DNA from: Acidovorax sp. Root219
GTDB lineage: Bacteria; Pseudomonadota; Gammaproteobacteria; Burkholderiales; Burkholderiaceae_C
Direction of reading: 5' to 3'
NCBI RefSeq assembly: GCF_001428665.1
Contig: NZ_LMIJ01000011.1
Span: 185,859 to 249,858 of the forward strand
DNA: 64,000 nucleotides
Both the position numbers and the translations under genes were made by a program. Below the pieces are notes generated by a model. It was not told the origin of the DNA. It ran no database searches and saw only the letters and a program-made list of their open reading frames with translations. The first letter of the stretch is position 1. Each line of letters starts with the position of its first letter. Positions 17,187 to 25,347 of the stretch are shown piece by piece.

Positions 17187-18130
17187 GACGGACCTCCCTC
17201 AGTCGGTCATAGCGCAGAACGTCGGCCTGGGGTTCCACCGCGAGCTTTAGCGCCTGGGGCGAGGTGACGGGCGCCGGCGCGGGCTTGTTGTCGATGAGCC
17301 TGTGCAGGACGTTCAGGATGTGGGTCTTGCTGGGCGCGCCGGCCTCCAGGGCAATCTCCACCGCAGAGAGCACCGCCTGCTCGTCGTGGTGCAGCACCAG
17401 GGCCAGGATCTCCAGCCGAGCTGCTTGAGCAGTGCGGCCTGCAGGCGCTTGAAGGCCGCCGGCAGCTCCAAGAAGGGGGCACCGTTGCGCAGTGCCCCAG
17501 GCTTGCGCTGCAGCACGGCCAGGTAGTGGTGCCAGTCGTAGACGGTCTGCCCCGCGCTGTGATGGTTGCGCTCGATCAGGCGCTGGTGCTCGCAGACGAT
17601 GCGCCCCTGCGCGGCGACCACCAGGCGGTCGGCGTAGACCCGCAGGCTCAAGGGCCGGTTGGCGAACGATGCCGGCACGCTGTAGCGGTTGCGCTCGAAG
17701 TGGATCAGGCAGGTGGGCGAGACCCTCTTGGTGTGCTCCACGAACCCGTCAAAGGGCCGGGGCACGGGCATCAAGGAAGCCCGTTCCTGGGCCCACACGT
17801 CACCGACTGTGCCTGGTAGTGCCCCGTGCTCGATCTCGTGCCACAGGGCCGTACAGCGCTCCTGCAGCCAGGCATTGAGGCCCGCCAAGGTCGGGGAAGG
17901 CGGGCACCGATTGCCAGAGCCGGTGGCGGGCGTCGCGCACGTTCTTCTCCACCTGGCCCTTCTCCCAGCCGGACGCCGGGTTGCAGAACTCGGCCTCGAA
18001 CAGGAAGTGGCTGACCGTGGCGGCAAAGCGCACGTTGACGTCGCGCTCCTTGCCCCTCTTCACGCGGTCCACAGCGGTGCGCATGTAGTCGTAGATGCCC
18101 CGCTTGGGCACCCCGCCGAACACGACGCCC
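17176..18130 (-). pseudogene. istA: IstA transposase, N-terminally truncated and frameshifted
   Basis: Three minus-strand frames must be joined. The first starts at FGGVPKRGIYDYMRTAVDRV and runs through EKGQVEKNVRDARHRLWQSV. The second is LNAWLQERCTALWHEIEHGA to LPAAFKRLQAALLKQLG. The third is LVLHHDEQAVLSAVEIALEA to the C-terminus at 17176. Frameshifts lie near 17880 and 17400. The HTH and the first catalytic residues are missing. The 3' end overlaps the start of istB by 11 bases, as is normal for IS21. Confidence 0.8.
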
Positions 18131-18425
18131 CGGCCCGGAAGGCCTGTGCCACGGCCGAGGCGACACCACTCAGCAGTTGGGACAGGGGGATGCCCCGTGG
18201 AGAGACGGAGAGGCTCCTGGAGCCGCCCTGATCCAGCTCAGGGTTGATAAGCGCGGTGGAAGAGGATGGAGGCGCATCGCCGCCGGCGGGAAGCCATTCG
18301 GCGAACGGCGTGAGCACGAGGCCATCCGGGACATACCACTGCTTGCGCGCTGGGTCCCAGCGGGCACCCAAAGTTTTGACGCGGTCCTTGTCCTTGTACG
18401 AAGAGACGAGGTACGTACCGCTCAT
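18131..18425 (-). pseudogene. DUF5710-domain protein, truncated at the IS junction
   Basis: The N-terminal ~35 residues (YLVSSYKDKDRVKTLGARWD, PARKQWYVPDGLVLTPFAEW) match the DUF5710 pattern. A low-complexity linker and the start of a second conserved segment (GIPLSQLLSGVASAVAQAFR) follow; in related proteins that segment opens an OB-fold, exonuclease VII-like part. At about 18130 the frame runs into istA sequence read in the wrong frame. Its ATG overlaps the stop of the zinc-ribbon gene upstream. Such genes are frequent on integrative elements and plasmids. Confidence 0.6.
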
Positions 18426-18628
18426 TTGTCGACCTCGGGAGGCGCATCAACCCTTGGCACGCCCTGGCGCCATGACTGCACATCCAGGAACTCCCGCTCG
18501 CAGCCGGTGCAGCGCAGCCACTCCGTAGTGCGCATGGCGCCGCTGGCGTCGCGCGCGATCACCTTGCGGTAGCTGGTCGCGCGGCAGATTCCACAGCAGT
18601 TCCTGGGAGATGGTTGAGAGGACTCCAT
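18422..18628 (-). CDS. Small zinc-ribbon protein of mobile-element type
   Basis: 68 residues with two cysteine pairs, NCCGICRATSYRKVIARD and WLRCTGCEREF, spaced like a zinc ribbon. I do not know a function; proteins of this form accompany DUF5710 genes on integrative elements. It starts 11 bases after the preceding gene and overlaps the DUF5710 start, so the three form one operon. Confidence 0.6.
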   Translation of the reverse strand: MESSQPSPRNCCGICRATSYRKVIARDASGAMRTTEWLRCTGCEREFLDVQSWRQGVPRVDAPPEVDK

Positions 18629-18638
18629 GCCTGCTGTT

Positions 18639-18980
18639 TTACCCCCGATCGTCCACCACGTTGAACTCGAAGCGGAAATTGACTGCAGCCGTGTCGGGCA
18701 ATGTCAGCACCAAGCGGGTTTCCTGGGGATGGAAGATGGTCTCGCCGTCACTCTCAACTGCGCCATGGCTCACGGAGAGGTTCTCGATCTTGCTGGTCAG
18801 GGTCTTGCGGGTCGCATCCCAGCCGAACTGGCCGGGGCGCAGCTTCTGGCGCTGCAGCCAGGTCCAGATTTCTACCAGCTCGGCTTCGACATCTGGCTGC
18901 TGGCCTCGGCTGGTCTGGGCCAGGGCGGAGAACTCGTACTGTTGGTCGCGAAGGACCCATTTGAATTGGAAGTGCTTCAT
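18639..18980 (-). CDS. Hypothetical protein, possible mobile-element cargo
   Basis: About 113 residues from MKHFQFKWVLRDQQYEFSAL. It contains LVEIWTWLQRQKLRPGQFGW and a beta-rich C-terminus (TRLVLTLPDTAAVNFRFEFN). The frame opens further upstream (19139) but that part is unlike a protein. No family is recognised. It is followed closely by the zinc-ribbon gene. Confidence 0.5.
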   Translation of the reverse strand: MKHFQFKWVLRDQQYEFSALAQTSRGQQPDVEAELVEIWTWLQRQKLRPGQFGWDATRKTLTSKIENLSVSHGAVESDGETIFHPQETRLVLTLPDTAAVNFRFEFNVVDDRG

Positions 18981-19210
18981 CGTTGGGAGGTTGGGAGCCT
19001 CGATTGTCCCAAATGCCGACCGCGCCCATTCGACTGGCGCGACATCGCGCCCTTCAATGCCACATATATTTGGCATTCTGCGAAGAAGTGCCCAACATAT
19101 GTGGCATCGGGACTGTGTCAGTGGCAAGCTGCACACCACCGATTGGCGCGATCAAATCGCCACTTTTGCCTTCCTCCGCGAACATTCCATGCAGACCTAT
19201 GGCCCAGGCA

Positions 19211-19594
19211 CTACTGAATAGGCGGCAGCAAGCTGCCCTCTGCGCCATACCAAGCACCGGACGAGACTGCCTTCCAGACGATCTCACTCACGTCTGCCGA
19301 TACCACGACAAGATCCCGTGCGGCGTTCAATGTGATCAGGCCCCGTAGAAGCTCGTTTTCCTCTGGTGGAGCGCACAGTCGATAGCTGCGACCCGAGTCT
19401 GTTTTGATGATTCCGCGGGCAAGATCAATGGCCATGAGGGCAGACGTGACCCTGAATGACCCGGAGGCCATCTGTGCCGCTAGGTGGAGTGCTCCATTGC
19501 CCCGCCGCAATACTCGCCAATGACGAAGCTCTACTTCAGGCTGCGCTTGGAGATCTGGTGCTGGCCGCTCATTCACAAAGACCAATGTATTCAT
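19211..19594 (-). CDS. Hypothetical protein
   Basis: About 127 residues from MNTLVFVNERPAPDLQAQPE, predicted mixed alpha/beta, with no family I recognise. A TTG at 19639 that overlaps the upstream gene's stop (TTGA) is an alternative, translationally coupled start adding 15 residues. It is in the same minus-strand group as the small genes on either side. Confidence 0.45.
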   Translation of the reverse strand: MNTLVFVNERPAPDLQAQPEVELRHWRVLRRGNGALHLAAQMASGSFRVTSALMAIDLARGIIKTDSGRSYRLCAPPEENELLRGLITLNAARDLVVVSADVSEIVWKAVSSGAWYGAEGSLLPPIQ

Positions 19595-19635
19595 CGTTGA
19601 AATCTCACGTACTGGAATGCCTGCCAAACGCAGCC

Positions 19636-19872
19636 TCAAGGCGACGCCTCACCCTCGTTCCGCGCCTGGGGTGCATCAGTCACGCCCAAAGTCGAAGGCC
19701 TGGGCCTACGAATGCGATCAGCGGGACTGAATTCGCTTTGACGGGTTAGCGGTTGAAGTCGTCCCTCCGAGACCGCCTGGTTTAGAGCCTGGACCGACCG
19801 ATTGATGCTCTCTTGCTTCATGCGAGAAAGTCTTCGCCTATCTGTCTCTGTGAGTTGCTTCGATGCTGTCAT
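19636..19872 (-). CDS. Hypothetical small basic protein
   Basis: 78 residues, helical and charged at the N-terminus (QLTETDRRRLSRMKQESINR, SVQALNQAVSEGRL), with a disordered C-terminus. GGAGG sits just before ATG 19872, a strong ribosome binding site. No family is recognised. Confidence 0.45.
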   Translation of the reverse strand: MTASKQLTETDRRRLSRMKQESINRSVQALNQAVSEGRLQPLTRQSEFSPADRIRRPRPSTLGVTDAPQARNEGEASP

Positions 19873-20903
19873 GGGACCTCCGTATGCAAAGCATGGTCTT
19901 AGTCTACGGTGAGCGTGAAGTTCGTCCGTGCCGAAACATGCGCAGCATCCGAAGATGCTTAGCGCTGCGCAGGAGCAATGCTCGTGGCGGCTCGCTTGAA
20001 GCCCGCGGCATGCTGGGCGGCAGCACCTTCATCGCAATGGTGCTGTCGCGCAGTACCCAAAGGTAGACGCCAGCAGCTCGGGCAAGGATCAAGGGTGAAA
20101 TCTGGCTGGACCAATAGAGAAAACGGGCCCTTAGGCCCTTCTCCCGGGCCGCTCCAACGGAAGACCCATGCGAGACTCTGTTGCCCCTGCTGGTGTGCAG
20201 GACCTGACTCTCGCCAGGCAGCTGGTCCGCTTCCTCACTCGCCCTCGGACCGTCTTGGTTTCATTTTAGCGCTGTAGGTGTCTCACCGACACCAAAGCCT
20301 AAACGGCAGCATGGATGCGTGTTGAAGCTGTGGTGGGGAACTGGGCCAAGTTGTGCCTAGAAACGCACTAGTGAAAGTACACGACACAGACAAAAGGACC
20401 ACCGCAATGGTGGGCCTTAAATATGGCGGGCGACATCGTCGCCCAATGGTTAGCCGCTGCCTAACCGTCCTAAGTTCTGCTCTTTACGAGCTGGCCATGG
20501 ATGGCGCTACGCGGGCCTCTTCATATGTTTTGAGAGCGGGGAGGCTCAAGCACGCTCAGGCGTATCCTAGCAGCACCGCTGACGTAGGTCTGCCAAGGGT
20601 CGCGATCCCGCAGGTAAAGCCCTTGCGAATGGTTCAGCAGAACTTGCCGTGCTCGCGCGCTATGTTGTCATCACGGCTCCGCCGCCACTTTGAGATCGAC
20701 AACATGTTCAGCAACCTCTACAATTTGCAGCGAAGCGCTGACAGGCCCACCCAGAAATGGGCGCCCCAGTGTACAGAGTGTGAAGGCCTCCGCAAGGAGG
20801 CTTTCCGCTTTCTGGGGGTCTTGAGTGACTTCGGCGCTGCGTGAGTGCCGCGCATCCAGGCGCTGCTTGAATGTTGGCGTGGCGAAAGCATCTGGAGCCC
20901 ATC
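19873..20903. other. About 1 kb without a convincing gene
   Basis: Several frames of 60-160 codons exist on both strands, but none has family-like sequence or a good ribosome binding site. A short hairpin GGTGTC-TCACC-GACACC lies at 20277-20293, and AAGGCCTCC-GCAA-GGAGGCTTT near 20783-20804 is another; neither has a T-tract. It may be decayed element DNA. Confidence 0.35.
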
Positions 20904-21122
20904 ATGAAACCGACTTCGACTGTTCTTGCACAACTTCTTGAGAGCCTGGCAAAGGTGGAGTACCGGCTCGCAGAAGGGGCCGTACTAGAGAAGAGGCCTT
21001 CGATCACGATTGACATGACAAAGGTTTCGACCGTTTCCAAGGAGCGCTGGGAGAGCCTTGGAAAGGCGGCCCGGGATCCCACTATCAAGCTTCATGGACA
21101 AGCGATCATCTCAGTGGATTGA
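20904..21122 (+). CDS. Hypothetical small protein
   Basis: 72 residues from MKPTSTVLAQLLESLAKVEY, preceded by GGAG. It has an N-terminal amphipathic helix and a charged middle (RPSITIDMTKVSTVSKERWE). No family is recognised. It stands alone within accessory DNA. Confidence 0.4.
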   Translation: MKPTSTVLAQLLESLAKVEYRLAEGAVLEKRPSITIDMTKVSTVSKERWESLGKAARDPTIKLHGQAIISVD

Positions 21123-21200
21123 CCACTGAATCATTGAACGCGCATTGTTGCCCTGTGCGCGGCCTGGGCTACAGAGCGCTCGCGAACTGATCTGCCAATT

Positions 21201-21650
21201 CTACAAACGTTGAAGCCGCTCGAACAACTTGCCGCCGGCTTCGGCATTTAGTCCCGTCTTACCGCTTACCAGAAATAGTTCAACGCAGAAGGGGCGGAAC
21301 AGCCATGCTCGATCGTCGACCGCAACCCATGCGATATGCCCAGGCCTGTTGGCCCGCATCCAGCCAAGGCACTCCGCTTCCCGTTCAAAAGGCATGACCT
21401 TGGCTGGGAGGTCCTGCAACGTTGCATAGGGCGCAGTGACTCCGACCACACGTCGTGCTAGCGCCTCGGGCAGGCGGACTTTCAGAGCCGAGAGAGCCAT
21501 GTTGTTCCGCCAAGTACTGCTGATAACGATCTCCAAGTCATCCCGACCTCGGCACGCATCAAGCAGGTGGTCGTTGCACTCGAAATGCCGAGATTCATGG
21601 CAGAACTCAGGGTGGAGCACCCCGTCGAAATCCAGGAACATCACTGGCAT
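21201..21650 (-). CDS. HAD-superfamily phosphatase-like protein
   Basis: 149 residues opening with MPVMFLDFDGVLHPE: the DxD pair of HAD motif I is present. Motif II is probably DLEIVISSTWRNN, and a late aspartate pair (WVAVDDRAW) serves as motif IV. This layout matches the small HAD domains found in mobile-element proteins and RNA-repair-associated proteins. The reaction is probably phosphoryl hydrolysis; the substrate is unknown. It is single, among small unrelated genes. Confidence 0.7.
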   Translation of the reverse strand: MPVMFLDFDGVLHPEFCHESRHFECNDHLLDACRGRDDLEIVISSTWRNNMALSALKVRLPEALARRVVGVTAPYATLQDLPAKVMPFEREAECLGWMRANRPGHIAWVAVDDRAWLFRPFCVELFLVSGKTGLNAEAGGKLFERLQRL

Positions 21651-21689
21651 CGTTTTGGTGGAGCAGGGGAGTTTGAGCGCGTTCGGTGG

Positions 21690-22127
21690 CTAGCGAAAAT
21701 CCGCAACTACCTGGACCTTTCGCAGACTGTCCAACGGCGTCCCGAGGGCCGAGCGTGCGTAACAGGCCCCCGAAGCCAGCTCGTAGACGTCCGCCATTTG
21801 CCCTTCAGCATCTGGCTCTTCTGCCTCCCAGAGCGCAGCAAGAGGCTCAAGCTTCCAGCCGGTCCCACCGTTCATATGTGCCGGCGATACCAAGCTCACG
21901 GAAGTCAACTCACACTCCTCGCTGGATTGCATTTCCACCAAGCGCAGCAGTTCCTGAACACCCGGCAGAAGCATGTCACTGGTCTCCCGAAGCGCCGAGT
22001 TCTTGCGTAGCTGCACCAAGAACCACGGCACGCACATTGCCAACTCGACTGCTGACCAGTAGGAGATTTCGCTGCTCTTGATCCACTGTGACATGGGGTG
22101 AATATTCGAGCTGTGCGTGAGAAACAT
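21690..22127 (-). CDS. Hypothetical protein divergent from an XRE regulator
   Basis: About 145 residues. The core (EISYWSAVELAMCVPWFLVQ, LRKNSALRETSDMLLPGVQE) looks globular; no family is recognised. The frame continues upstream across the regulator gene, so the true start is ATG 22127 (MFLTHSS) or ATG 22094 (MSQWIKSSE). The shared intergenic palindrome suggests control by the neighbouring XRE protein. Confidence 0.5.
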   Translation of the reverse strand: MFLTHSSNIHPMSQWIKSSEISYWSAVELAMCVPWFLVQLRKNSALRETSDMLLPGVQELLRLVEMQSSEECELTSVSLVSPAHMNGGTGWKLEPLAALWEAEEPDAEGQMADVYELASGACYARSALGTPLDSLRKVQVVADFR

Positions 22128-22144
22128 GGCTAGGGAGGCGAGAA

Positions 22145-22181
22145 AATGAACACTATAGATTGTAGTCTTATGGTGTTCATT
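22145..22181. promoter_or_regulatory. Operator-like palindrome between divergent genes
   Basis: AATGAACAC (22145-22153) and GTGTTCATT (22173-22181) are a perfect 9-bp inverted repeat with a 19-bp spacer. The spacer contains TATAGAT and TAGTCT stretches that could be -10 elements. It is the likely binding site of the adjacent XRE protein. Confidence 0.55.
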
Positions 22182-22197
22182 CTTTGGTAATTGGGGG

Positions 22198-22488
22198 ATG
22201 CCCCCTGCCAAAGAGATCCACAACAAGCTGCCGGCTGCCTTGAAGGCAGCTCGAACGGCCCGTGGCCTGACGCAGGAAGATTTTGGTGTAGTGTCCAGCC
22301 GGACATACGTGAGCACTCTCGAACGCGGCATTCAGAGTCCGACCCTTGCAAAAATTGAGCAGCTTGCGCACACGCTAGGCATGCATCCACTCACCCTGTT
22401 GACTATGGCGTACGCCAAATCAATGACCGTAGAGGACGTCCAGCAGATCCAAACACTTGTGAGCCAAGAGCTATCAAAACTTCGTTGA
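22198..22488 (+). CDS. XRE-family transcriptional regulator
   Basis: 96 residues with a Cro/CI-type HTH (ALKAARTARGLTQEDFGVVS, SRTYVSTLERGIQSPTLAKI, EQLAHTLGMHPLTLLTM) and a short helical tail. GGGGG lies only two bases before the ATG, and no upstream in-frame start exists, so initiation may be from a very short leader. It is divergent from a hypothetical gene with a 9-bp-arm palindrome between them, consistent with autorepression. Confidence 0.8.
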   Translation: MPPAKEIHNKLPAALKAARTARGLTQEDFGVVSSRTYVSTLERGIQSPTLAKIEQLAHTLGMHPLTLLTMAYAKSMTVEDVQQIQTLVSQELSKLR

Positions 22489-22755
22489 AGTCTCAATGAA
22501 CCCGATGCGGTGGGCTCCATCGCGCACGTTGATAAGACGTCGAATGAGTCACCATTAGATTGGAGGTTGGCCTCGTGAAGACAAAGATGAGTGGACCGTT
22601 GTGAGCCGCGAGATATCGGCGATTGCCTTGCGATTTCTGCGAAGCCCAAAGCACCTGGGGGCCGATAGCCCAAACATCCACAAGGTTCGAACGCTGCTCA
22701 GAGAGGAAAACTGTTCAAAAATGGCAACTTCCTGGATTGGGGTCTAGAAAGCAAA
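22489..22755. other. Short stretch without a clear gene
   Basis: About 270 bases between the XRE gene and the mystery-protein-A-like remnant. The remnant's frame stays open upstream of its ATG (NFLDWGLESK), possibly the decayed N-terminal part. Nothing else is recognisable. Confidence 0.3.
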
Positions 22756-23103
22756 ATGCAAGGTGCAGGCACGCCCAGAGGCGGCTGGGTGAAGACTGTG
22801 CGCCTGGCGCCTGGTATGAACTCTGAGACCTTGGGTCGGCGCCTTGGTATCTCTCCGCAGGGGGTCAGGAGGCTTGAGCAGTCGGAAGCTGAAGGATCGA
22901 TTTACCTCAACATTCTCACCAAGATCGCCGACGGGCTGAACTGCGATGTGCGATATGTTCTCGTTCCCAGGATCAGCTTGGTCGTTCAGGTGATGGCGCG
23001 GGCATGGAGCACGCGACGCGGTTCCCATGAAGGCTGGCATCACATCGATGTACATCGACGGCCAATCGCTGGTTGTGCTCGCGTCGTTTGTTTCACGCAT
23101 TGA
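22756..23103 (+). pseudogene. 'Mobile mystery protein A'-like HTH protein, probably degraded
   Basis: Residues 8-70 (RGGWVKTVRLAPGMNSETLG, RRLGISPQGVRRLEQSEAEG, SIYLNILTKIADGLNCDVRY) match the HTH core of mobile mystery protein A, which normally pairs with a Fic-domain partner (protein B). After VLVPRISLVVQVMARAW the sequence (STRRGSHEGWHHIDVHRRPI) no longer resembles the family, and no Fic partner follows. I read it as a fragment or frameshifted copy; the start codon choice is uncertain. Confidence 0.5.
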
Positions 23104-23207
23104 CAAACGAGCATTTTGGTAGATGGTCGGGCTACTCACGTTCAAATGGCAACAGACATCACGTTCCCTTCATTTCAATGGTAACGCTAGTAGAAAATTT
23201 TTTTGAT

Positions 23208-23576
23208 TTACCGGCGATTCTTTCGGTGATCGAGGTCATTTAAACGCTTCTGAAGCTCCCAAACTCTATCTCGTAGTGCTCCATTGACCAAGAGCAGTGC
23301 CGCATTCGTCTTCTTTAGTATTTCAATTTCTGCTTTCAGGCCTTCATATTTCTCCAAGGTTTTTTCACCGTCGTTCAAAGCGACTGCACGGCCTTTTTGA
23401 CGCCTCAAACTCTCGATCACGCTGGGATGAGATACATAAAGATTCGCCCTACTTACACCAGCCTGCTTGGCTAGCGAGCTCACGGAGAGCGGCACCCCCG
23501 GGTTCTCCTGATTGTGAAGAGAGATAACTGCGCTGATCCTGGCCGCTACATTCAAGTCATCACTACTTTTTCTCAT
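23208..23576 (-). CDS. TnpC-like small protein of a tandem-recombinase module
   Basis: 122 residues: an N-terminal HTH-like part ([19 protein letters not shown]) and a long C-terminal coiled coil ([36 protein letters not shown]). Small proteins of this form (TnpC of Tn554, DUF6262-type) are the last genes of multi-recombinase elements and set orientation or efficiency of integration. It overlaps the preceding recombinase gene by 14 bases, so it belongs to the same operon. Confidence 0.65.
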   Translation of the reverse strand: MRKSSDDLNVAARISAVISLHNQENPGVPLSVSSLAKQAGVSRANLYVSHPSVIESLRRQKGRAVALNDGEKTLEKYEGLKAEIEILKKTNAALLLVNGALRDRVWELQKRLNDLDHRKNRR

Positions 23577-25344
23577 TGACCGCTTTCAAGAGACTCTTCA
23601 AAATCGACTCAGTCCGTTCGAGCCGATGTTCAACCAGTTCTCGGGCTTGACTTGGAATATCTTTAATCTCTAGATACTTTTGGTCTCTCTTTGCACGATC
23701 ATTCCACCAGATAGCGTGTTCCTCAGTCGCGGCAAAGTTTGCACATGTGCTGCAGATATCTGGGGAGCGCTGGATTTCATTTGGTCCATTCTTGTCACCT
23801 CGGCAAGCAGAGGTCGGTTGTGAATACAGGCAGTAGCCCCAATTGCAAGGGGCAATGATCACACCAGCAGCAATTAGCTCTTCCACCCTTTTCTTTAACA
23901 TAACCTTTCCGCGGAACTTCAAAGCCGGTGGTTGACTATCTCTTACGTTGCCAGCTGCGCGACCGGATAGATACTTGGCGGAAAGCAAATTTGTCAGCGC
24001 TCGTGCAAGCTCTTGCCGATCAGCTTCGGCCAAGAGCTTTTGAAGATCCAAGTTATTTGCGTAGGCTCCATCTGTAAATGCTCGGTAGACGTGGCCATAG
24101 TGAAGTGATACAGACTCCAATCCAGATTTGTCGCGACGCACCGCAAATGCCGCGAATGTCTTGCGAGCTGCATGGGGATGCAGGCGCATCTTCGTGGGGC
24201 AATTACGAAACGGAGCCCGGGCGAAGGCGTTCATTGCTGTGACCGGAGACACAACAGCCATCCGACCCAACTTGCGCCCTGGCAGGGGAATAGCAGCTCC
24301 GCTAGTTCGTAGCACAAATAAAGCTTTATTGCCGGTGCTTTTTCGGGCGGGCGCAAACAAGTCCTCAAGCCACTTAATCACATCGGGAATAGGATCAGAG
24401 ACTGCCCATTCTCGAGACGCGCCTTTTTTCTTCGCTGCAATCCCGACGATAACGAACGCAGTTTGCAGCAGCTCTTCCGTGCGAGCTTTAAGACAATCCA
24501 CGTCAAGCCTGACCAATTCAGACGCACGAAGACCGACCATAAAGAGCAGCAGATTAATAGCAGCTCCTACAGAGGCAGTAAACGCCACCCTCAAGCCGGT
24601 GCCATTTCTAGAGGTGCCCAACTTATCAGCAATTTCAGCAAAAACCTTCTGTGAACAGATTTCTTTGTACAGCAAATTTAGCAAATAGCACCTTTGCGAT
24701 CGCGTTTTTCCGACCCACTGGCTGTGTGCATCGAAAATGTATTTGGCTGCATTTATAAAGAATTCACCATATTTTTCAATCCATTCCAGTGAGTCGGCAA
24801 TCAACTCCAGTGCCACATCTTGATCTATGGCGACCCACCGCTCATTCTCACGCGTCGGGCATTTCTTCCAAACCTCATCCTCGTAGTCATTTATGTCGAA
24901 GCGCAGCCCCGACGGACAGATAGCACGAATCCGAGAAAGGCATCTAAAAACATTGAGGTAAGTTAGCACTGTTCCTTTCGCGGGTATACCCCCAGTATGG
25001 CGAGCCCTTCGGGAGGCGATGAATTCGATAGCGTCATCAGGGCACAAGTCCGATAGCCGCCAAATCCCTCTTTCAATCATCCAGCGAAACAGGATACGGA
25101 GCGTTGTGTATTGATTATTTATGGTTTGAGCACTGACCTCTACGCGCCACCTCCCAACTGGATGATTTATATATTCCCTGAGAAACACCCTTCCGACCTC
25201 CAATAGTCGAGCACGTTGATACTTGGTACCAACACCCTCCGGAAGAAATTTAAGCCAGTTTATCTCGACGAGCCCAGCATCGTACAATGCGTGACTCTGA
25301 AGTTTCCAAATATATTTCCCTTCAAACGCAAGCACCGTGCTCAT
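23563..25344 (-). CDS. Large tyrosine recombinase (593 aa) with a C-terminal cysteine cluster
   Basis: The catalytic set is recognisable: Arg in [16 protein letters not shown], a Lys-rich hairpin [11 protein letters not shown], HxxR in [15 protein letters not shown], and the terminal His/Tyr in [15 protein letters not shown]. An N-terminal SAM-like core-binding region precedes it. The C-terminus carries a cysteine cluster ([15 protein letters not shown], then DICSTCANF) likely to bind zinc. It is much larger than a phage integrase and comparable to Tn554 TnpB. It is third in a minus-strand operon of three recombinases plus a small coiled-coil protein, directly next to a split comM. Confidence 0.8.
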   Translation of the reverse strand: MSTVLAFEGKYIWKLQSHALYDAGLVEINWLKFLPEGVGTKYQRARLLEVGRVFLREYINHPVGRWRVEVSAQTINNQYTTLRILFRWMIERGIWRLSDLCPDDAIEFIASRRARHTGGIPAKGTVLTYLNVFRCLSRIRAICPSGLRFDINDYEDEVWKKCPTRENERWVAIDQDVALELIADSLEWIEKYGEFFINAAKYIFDAHSQWVGKTRSQRCYLLNLLYKEICSQKVFAEIADKLGTSRNGTGLRVAFTASVGAAINLLLFMVGLRASELVRLDVDCLKARTEELLQTAFVIVGIAAKKKGASREWAVSDPIPDVIKWLEDLFAPARKSTGNKALFVLRTSGAAIPLPGRKLGRMAVVSPVTAMNAFARAPFRNCPTKMRLHPHAARKTFAAFAVRRDKSGLESVSLHYGHVYRAFTDGAYANNLDLQKLLAEADRQELARALTNLLSAKYLSGRAAGNVRDSQPPALKFRGKVMLKKRVEELIAAGVIIAPCNWGYCLYSQPTSACRGDKNGPNEIQRSPDICSTCANFAATEEHAIWWNDRAKRDQKYLEIKDIPSQARELVEHRLERTESILKSLLKAVNEKK

Positions 25345-25347
25345 TTT

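Larger units (their letters stand above)
16311..18130 (-). mobile_element. IS21-family remnant, one end lost
   Basis: The surviving terminus at 16311 begins TGTTGATTCCCGCGCAAACC and is followed by TGATCCACC and TGACCCACCC, repeats typical of IS21-type ends. Inside are istB (with a nonsense codon) and the C-terminal part of istA (with frameshifts) on the minus strand. The other terminus and the N-terminal part of istA are absent: at about 18130 the sequence switches to a truncated DUF5710-type gene, marking a deletion or recombination junction. Confidence 0.75.

Noticed and set aside
20353..20844. A 163-codon plus-strand frame in the accessory region
   Set aside because: Composition is random-like and no start signal or family is seen; left as unassigned DNA.
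18000..22000. Search for a CRISPR array or toxin-antitoxin pair among the small accessory genes
   Set aside because: No regularly spaced direct repeats were seen, and none of the small proteins shows a toxin or antitoxin motif I can defend.
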